29,379 nucleotides of DNA from an uncultured Lachnospiraceae bacterium. Its GTDB lineage: Bacteria > Bacillota > Clostridia > Lachnospirales > Lachnospiraceae. The DNA is taken from assembly GCA_910588565.1 (NCBI GenBank), contig CAJUPF010000042.1:1-29379 (forward strand). The letters are read 5' to 3'. Both the position numbers and the translations under genes were made by a program. Shown piece by piece: positions 24,711-29,379 of the stretch. Under the pieces are notes generated by a model. It had not been told where the DNA came from. It made no database searches and worked only from the letters and a program-made list of their open reading frames with translations. Every line of letters begins with the position of its first letter. Within the stretch, counting starts at the first letter, position 1.

Positions 24711-24745
24711 ACAAGGTCTGCGTATGATATAGCGGACCTTGTTTT
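24711..24745 (+). terminator. Intrinsic terminator of the HtrA-like gene
   Basis: ACAAGGTC (24711-24718) pairs perfectly with GACCTTGT (24735-24742) around a 16-base loop that can add two more pairs, and a short T run follows. Confidence 0.75.
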
Positions 24746-24766
24746 AAAAACATTTTTCATATTAAA

Positions 24767-24785
24767 TATATATGATATATATGAT
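24767..24785 (+). repeat. Tandem 9-bp AT repeats in the nifS promoter region
   Basis: TATATATGAT occurs at 24767-24776 and again at 24776-24785, 36 bases before the nifS start codon, inside a strongly AT-rich promoter tract. It could be an operator (for example for an Rrf2/IscR-type regulator) or simply promoter AT-richness. No -35/-10 pair can be fixed with confidence. Confidence 0.35.
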
Positions 24786-24820
24786 TATATAGAATACGGT
24801 TGGATGAAAGGAGTTATATC

Positions 24821-26010
24821 ATGGATCGCATCATATATCTGGACAATGCAGCGACAACAAAACCTGCGCCGGAAGTTTTGAAAGAAATGGAACCCTGGGT
24901 TACTGAATTTTACGGCAATCCTTCCAGCATCTACCGCTTTGCGCAGAGGAGCAGCCAAAAAATCGAAGAGTCAAGGGAAGCGCTTGCTGCGATGATTGGA
25001 GCAAACCCGGAGGAACTATATTTTACCGGGGGCGGAAGCGAGTCGGACAACTGGGCGCTTAAGGCAGCGGCGGAGGCTTACCGGAAGAAAGGCAATCATT
25101 TGATTACGTCTAAGATTGAGCATCATGCCATTCTGCATACCTGCGAATATCTGGAACAACATGGATATGAAGTGACGTATCTGGACGTGGATGAAGATGG
25201 GATAATTGATTTGGAACAATTAAGGAAAGCCATCCGGCCGGAAACGATACTGATATCGATTATGGCTGCCAACAATGAAATCGGAACGATTCAGCCTGTC
25301 GCAGAGATTGGGAAAATTGCAAGAGAGCGGGGCGTTTTTTTCCATACAGACGCAGTGCAGGCGTTTGGGCATATTCCGCTCAATGTGGAAGAAATGCAAA
25401 TCGATCTGCTCAGCGCCAGCGCCCATAAAATTTATGGCCCCAAAGGAATCGGTTTTTTATATATCCGAAAACGGTAAAGATTGCTTCTTTTATCCATGGC
25501 GGCGCACAGGAACGCGGAAAGCGGGCCGGAACGCATAATGTTCCGGGGATCGCAGGCTTTGCGGCTGCGGCAAAACTGGCAGAACAGAAGATGGCGCAGA
25601 CGATAGAAAGCGAAAGCAGGTTAAGGGATTATCTCATAGAACGGATCGAGCGGGAAATTCCTTTTTCGGTATTAAACGGCCACCGCTCAAAGCGGCTACC
25701 CAACAATGTGAATTTCTGCTTCCGGTTTATTGAAGGGGAATCCATGCTGATTTTATTGGATATCCTGGGGATCTGCGCTTCCAGCGGTTCTGCGTGTACG
25801 TCAGGTTCCTTAGACCCGTCCCATGTGCTGCTTGCCATTGGAAGGCCGCATGAAATCGCCCACGGCTCCCTGCGCCTGACATTATCGCAGGACACTACAA
25901 AAGAAGAACTGGATTTTGTCGTGGACGAATTGAAAAAAATTGTTGAGCGGCTGCGTAATATGTCGCCGTTATATGAAGATTACATCAAACGGGAAGATAG
26001 GAGGAAATAG
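24821..26010 (+). pseudogene. nifS: Cysteine desulfurase (NifS/IscS family), interrupted by a one-base frameshift
   Basis: Two adjacent frames together give one complete group I cysteine desulfurase of about 396 residues. The first (24821-25477) contains LDNAATTKPAPEVL and the PLP Lys203 in SAHKIYGPKG, and stops right after YIRKR. Reading one base back at about 25474 continues VKIASFIHGGAQERGKRAGT and reaches the catalytic Cys326 in SSGSACTSGS, ending at 26010. A single missing G in ACGGTAAAG explains the break. Everything else is well conserved, so it is either a very recent mutation or a sequencing error. The enzyme takes sulfur from cysteine and passes it to the IscU-type scaffold encoded two bases downstream. 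GAAAGGAG precedes the ATG. Confidence 0.9.
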
Positions 26011-26011
26011 G

Positions 26012-26437
26012 ATGTATAGTGAAAAAGTAATGGAGCATTTTCAGAATCCAAGAAATATGGGTGAAATCGAAGATGCGAAAGGAATAGGAACTGTGGGAAA
26101 TGCCAAATGCGGCGATATTATGCGGATGTATCTGGATATTGATGAAAACGGCGTGATCAAAGAAGCCAGGTTTAAAACCTTCGGCTGTGGAGCGGCTATT
26201 GCCACTAGCAGTATGGCAACAGAGCTTGTTACCGGGAAAACGGTACAGGAAGCGCTTTCGGTTACAAATAAGGCGGTAATGGAAGCCTTAGACGGGCTTC
26301 CACCGGTAAAAGTCCACTGTTCCCTGCTTGCGGAAGAAGCAATCCATGCGGCTTTGTGGGATTATGCGCAGAAAAATGGAATTGTAATTGAAGGTTTAAA
26401 AGAACCTGTAGAGGATATTGAAGAACGCGATATCTGA
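26012..26437 (+). CDS. nifU: NifU/IscU-type Fe-S cluster scaffold protein
   Basis: The 141-residue protein has the three cluster-binding cysteines of the family: Cys33 (NAKCGD), Cys59 (FGCGAA) and Cys103 (VHCSLLAEEAI). Asp35 is next to the first. It assembles [2Fe-2S] and [4Fe-4S] clusters using sulfur from the NifS protein and transfers them to target enzymes, such as the radical SAM proteins encoded nearby. The start at 26012 has AGGAGG seven bases upstream; the longer frame from 25940 lies inside nifS. It follows nifS after one base, so its translation depends on upstream reading, which could suffer if the nifS frameshift is real. Confidence 0.93.
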   Translation: MYSEKVMEHFQNPRNMGEIEDAKGIGTVGNAKCGDIMRMYLDIDENGVIKEARFKTFGCGAAIATSSMATELVTGKTVQEALSVTNKAVMEALDGLPPVKVHCSLLAEEAIHAALWDYAQKNGIVIEGLKEPVEDIEERDI

Positions 26438-26499
26438 ACTGCTGTGAAGAAGCAGAAATAAAACATGAAATGGTAACTTTATTTATGGAGAAAAAATCG

Positions 26500-26544
26500 A
26501 TCTCCTGCCATAATAGATAGAGAATATCTTATATGGGAGGAGAT
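26500..26544 (+). promoter_or_regulatory. Hairpin masking the ribosome binding site of the GH43 gene
   Basis: ATCTCCTGCC (26500-26509) pairs with GGGAGGAGAT (26535-26544) at nine of ten positions. The right arm is the Shine-Dalgarno sequence of the gene starting at 26551, and a TTTTTG run follows. The structure could limit translation or act as a conditional terminator. No known riboswitch signature is seen in the 25-base loop. Confidence 0.5.
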
Positions 26545-26550
26545 TTTTGT

Positions 26551-29379
26551 ATGAGAATTAAGACTCTATTTAAAAAGCAGATACTGGCTTTTACGCTTAG
26601 CGCGGTGATGCTTTTGGGAAGTATGCCGGTTGGAGTATTGGCAGAGGAAACAGAGAGAGCGGCAGCTTTGGCAGAGGCAAAAACCATGCTTGTGTTTACG
26701 TATGGGAGTCAGGCGGAACAGGCAGATGACGGAGAGGGCGGCCAGGCAGTACAGATCAATGCAAGCTGGGTGAGCGGCAGTGGCGGACGTGCGGCATCAG
26801 CGGCATTTGAAGACAGCAGTGTATTTCAAAAGAGCGAATTTACGTTATTTATGGATGTGAAGCGTATTGCAGCGGCTTCCAGCAATAATGACAACAATGG
26901 AAAAAATGTAGCTTTTTCTGTTGGAAAAGCAGACAATTATCTGAATCTCTGCGTTGCGCAGCATGGCTATCTGCGTTATAAGAGCAATAACGGGGATGAG
27001 CAGTTCCGGCAGTTTGACCAGAATCCATCAAAAGCAGATACCTGGACGTCAGTGGTTTTGTCGTATAAAGAAACAGATGGAAACGGTAATGTAACCGTAT
27101 ATATCGATACCAAAAAGGTATTGGATCAGGTGAATGTTGGGTTTGCCCTGAGTTCTATGGAGAACTTTACAGCAAATATTGGAGGCGGTTATGGAACCGG
27201 ATTTATGGGAAAAGGCCTTTACCGGAATATCAGGATAACAGATACGGCTGTGGCAGAGGGTGATATTGTATATGAAAATCCCTATCAGCCATATAGCTCC
27301 TTTTCTGGGGCAGCCAATGGGACGCTTGGAACCGGAAATGTGGCGGTAAGGGATTGGCTGGATACAAACGGCGCGCATATTCAGGCGCATGGCGGACAGG
27401 CGCAGTGGCTGGATACACTGGATCTGAATGAAGACGGCGTGGCAGAGGGCGGTTATATCTGGTATGGTGAAGATAAAACCCGTAACGGAAGGCCTATCGA
27501 TGGGATTCATTGTTATACGTCGCCGGATTTATACAACTGGACAGATCGTGGAATGGCGCTTTATACGCATGATCTTGTGCCGGAGAAGCTTGACTCCACA
27601 GGAGAAGGCATTAAGCTGGATACAGATGGCCTGGCAAATTTAAAAAACTGGGCAAAGATGGCCGCGCCATCAGAAAGCGTATCTCAGGATGATATTGATA
27701 TGGCAAAGAATTTTGTCAAAGCATATCAGAAAGAAGATGGAACATATGATGAGGCCAATCTTGCAAAAGCATATAAGTATCTGTATTCCGGGTACTGTAT
27801 CGCAGAGCGTCCAAAAATGCTGTACAATGAAACGACGCAGAAATATGTACTGATTTATCATGCGGATGGGCCGTCAGATGAAAATATTGTAAAGTTCCTT
27901 AAAGAAAACGCTTCTCCGAGCCGATATACCCGAGCCGGTATGGGATTTGCCGTATCGGACACTCCATACGGGCCTTTTAAATTAATCAATGTCCAGCGGA
28001 TGAATTATGTAGAAGGCAATTATGACAGCAGCAAGGGTATGGCAAGAGATATGAATGTCTTTGTGGATGATACGGATATCAATAAAGACGGCGTAAAAGA
28101 CGCCTATGCCATTTATTCCAGTGAGGAAAACGCGCATATGTATGTATCTCTTTTAAACGCGGATTATACCGGCCCGGCAGCGGGCGGAAACGGCGGCACA
28201 GTAACGTTTGGCAATGGCTCTACGACGATGCCTGGCCCGGCTGCAGAAGGGAATCAGAAAATGATCACCTTAGAAGACGGCACAAAGATACAGGCTTTTG
28301 AAGCGCGTGTTCTGGGAAGCAATACCAGCAGGGAAGCGCCGGCCGTATTTAAATATCATGGCTATTATTATATGATTACTTCCGGCACCAGCGGCTGGAA
28401 GGCAAATGCTGCCAGATATTTCCGTGCAAAGAACATCTACGGCCCCTGGGAAGCCCTGGGAGATCCCTGTAAGGGCACTTCCAGTACAACATTTGTTTCT
28501 CAGCCGACAGCTGTGATTCCGGTAGACGCTGCAAAGGGAAAATTTATTTATATGGGAGATCGATGGAATTATTCTCTGACAGATGACAAGGGGAATACGG
28601 ATTCCGCCCATTGGGATTCCGGCTATGTTTGGCTTCCGATTACAATTAACCGGGATTATACGATTACGATAGAAAATGAGGCGGACTGGAACCTTTCCTG
28701 GTTTGAGAATATTGATGTCTGGGATTATATCGAAATTGATTCTGATATTCCTTCTGTGATAACATCAGCAGAAGATCTGCCGGAACAAATTGATATCACA
28801 ATAAATGGAGAGAAATTTGAAAATGCAGCAGTGGAATGGAATTGGGACATAGAGAAATATTTTGAAACATGTAATATTACCGGTGTTCTGGCAGAGCATG
28901 ATAATAGTGAAGTATTGATAAACGTTACAGTGGTTCCAGAGAACCTGGTGTACTTTGCGGATGCTGGTACAGAGGGAAAAACAGACCGGGCGCTTTATAA
29001 CCAGTTAGTGGAAACCTGCGGTACATTAAAAAATAAATCAGCTTCTGATCAGGCATACAGTACAGAAAGCGGCTGGGGATATGTAGGCAGCAATACGGCA
29101 CAGCGTAATTCGGATGGAACGATTTACGAAACGCTGCGTTATATAAACAGCAGTACAGACAGAACGCTTGTTTATCAGTTTGACAGGCTGGAAGAAGGAT
29201 GCTATACATTGTATTTAGGCGTATACGATCCGTCAGGCTGGTATAAAGGAAATCGTCAGGCTGCAGTAACAGTGAAACAGAATGATACAATTCTCAAAAC
29301 GGATGAAACAGATTGCGGTGGTAATGGAAAGGGATTTTTCAATACCTATGAAACACTGATCGTAGAAGGGGACGGAGGT
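26551..29379 (+). CDS. Secreted GH43-type glycosidase (exo-beta-1,3-galactanase-like), 3' end beyond window
   Basis: The frame is open for 943 codons to the window edge. A signal peptide (residues 1-33, ending GVLAEE) is followed by a LamG/concanavalin-like module (~45-240, ending GKGLYRNIRITDTA). A GH43-like five-bladed propeller spans ~250-700. Its landmarks are NGAHIQAHGGQ, GGYIWYGEDK (from 300), DGIHCYTSPDLYNW, AERPKMLYN, GMGFAVSDTPYGPF, MARDMNVFVDD, AIYSSEENAHMYVSLLN, EAPAVFKYHGYYYMITSG, and YMGDRWNYS. These match the galactan 1,3-beta-galactosidase group (GH43_24-like), which removes galactose from beta-1,3-galactan chains. An Ig-like domain (~730-795) and a further beta-rich module (from ~800) follow. 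Later cell-wall anchors or binding modules would lie outside the window. Its ribosome site is in a hairpin. Confidence 0.8.
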   Translation, partial: MRIKTLFKKQILAFTLSAVMLLGSMPVGVLAEETERAAALAEAKTMLVFTYGSQAEQADDGEGGQAVQINASWVSGSGGRAASAAFEDSSVFQKSEFTLFMDVKRIAAASSNNDNNGKNVAFSVGKADNYLNLCVAQHGYLRYKSNNGDEQFRQFDQNPSKADTWTSVVLSYKETDGNGNVTVYIDTKKVLDQVNVGFALSSMENFTANIGGGYGTGFMGKGLYRNIRITDTAVAEGDIVYENPYQPYSSFSGAANGTLGTGNVAVRDWLDTNGAHIQAHGGQAQWLDTLDLNEDGVAEGGYIWYGEDKTRNGRPIDGIHCYTSPDLYNWTDRGMALYTHDLVPEKLDSTGEGIKLDTDGLANLKNWAKMAAPSESVSQDDIDMAKNFVKAYQKEDGTYDEANLAKAYKYLYSGYCIAERPKMLYNETTQKYVLIYHADGPSDENIVKFLKENASPSRYTRAGMGFAVSDTPYGPFKLINVQRMNYVEGNYDSSKGMARDMNVFVDDTDINKDGVKDAYAIYSSEENAHMYVSLLNADYTGPAAGGNGGTVTFGNGSTTMPGPAAEGNQKMITLEDGTKIQAFEARVLGSNTSREAPAVFKYHGYYYMITSGTSGWKANAARYFRAKNIYGPWEALGDPCKGTSSTTFVSQPTAVIPVDAAKGKFIYMGDRWNYSLTDDKGNTDSAHWDSGYVWLPITINRDYTITIENEADWNLSWFENIDVWDYIEIDSDIPSVITSAEDLPEQIDITINGEKFENAAVEWNWDIEKYFETCNITGVLAEHDNSEVLINVTVVPENLVYFADAGTEGKTDRALYNQLVETCGTLKNKSASDQAYSTESGWGYVGSNTAQRNSDGTIYETLRYINSSTDRTLVYQFDRLEEGCYTLYLGVYDPSGWYKGNRQAAVTVKQNDTILKTDETDCGGNGKGFFNTYETLIVEGDGG

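Noticed and set aside
1..29379. CRISPR arrays, rRNA, complete tRNA genes, intact transposases
   Set aside because: No regularly spaced repeats, no rRNA-like blocks, no full cloverleaf, and no transposase or integrase motifs were seen on reading the window.

Overview
The window looks like chromosome from a gut-type Clostridia bacterium, most likely Lachnospiraceae. The reasons are the moderate G+C, purine-rich Shine-Dalgarno sites of the AGGAGG type, an ECF sigma/anti-sigma pair, the UPF0237/UPF0210 gene pair, a split PurO + AICAR-transformylase purine module, and large secreted host-glycan enzymes. The species cannot be named from the sequence alone.

Region by region. (1) 1-3050 is accessory DNA. 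It holds the tail of an unknown gene with a strong terminator, a VanZ-family membrane protein on the minus strand, a decayed GH25-SH3 phage-type lysozyme, and a very small hydrophobic ORF inside an elaborate RNA architecture that resembles a type I toxin-antitoxin locus. A tRNA T-arm-like scrap lies further on and may be an old attachment site. (2) 3098-4719 is an ECF-type sigma factor translationally coupled to a membrane-anchored anti-sigma-like sensor. (3) 4931-6597 is the ACT-domain (UPF0237) + PFL/UPF0210 pair with its own promoter. (4) 6612-8699 is a consensus promoter, a ZTP (pfl-motif) riboswitch overlapping an intrinsic terminator, and the last two steps of IMP synthesis on separate genes: a PurO-type IMP cyclohydrolase and a stand-alone AICAR transformylase.

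(5) 8724-17113 follows in the same direction with almost no gaps. It encodes a 1747-residue secreted M60-like metallopeptidase with dockerin, FN3 and discoidin-like modules, a secreted Lys-rich FN3 protein whose N-terminal domain may be cohesin-like, a MATE exporter and an RpiB/LacAB-type isomerase. (6) 17202-22995 is the five-gene STM4015-4014-4013-4012-4011 cluster: a leucine-rich-repeat protein, an ATP-grasp-like protein, an alkaline-phosphatase-superfamily hydrolase and two radical SAM proteins. The last radical SAM protein is fused to a HAD phosphatase domain. The joint function of these families is, to my knowledge, not established, and this is the best candidate in the window for an undescribed system.

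(7) 23463-24665 is an HtrA-like membrane-anchored PDZ protease. (8) 24821-26437 is a NifS-like cysteine desulfurase, broken by a one-base frameshift, followed by its NifU/IscU scaffold. (9) 26551 to the end is a secreted GH43-type (exo-beta-1,3-galactanase-like) enzyme cut by the window edge. Its ribosome binding site lies inside a hairpin.

In biological terms, the right two thirds combines secreted enzymes likely to act on host mucin-type glycoproteins and galactans with a cytoplasmic enzyme cluster of unknown product, next to purine and Fe-S cluster housekeeping genes.
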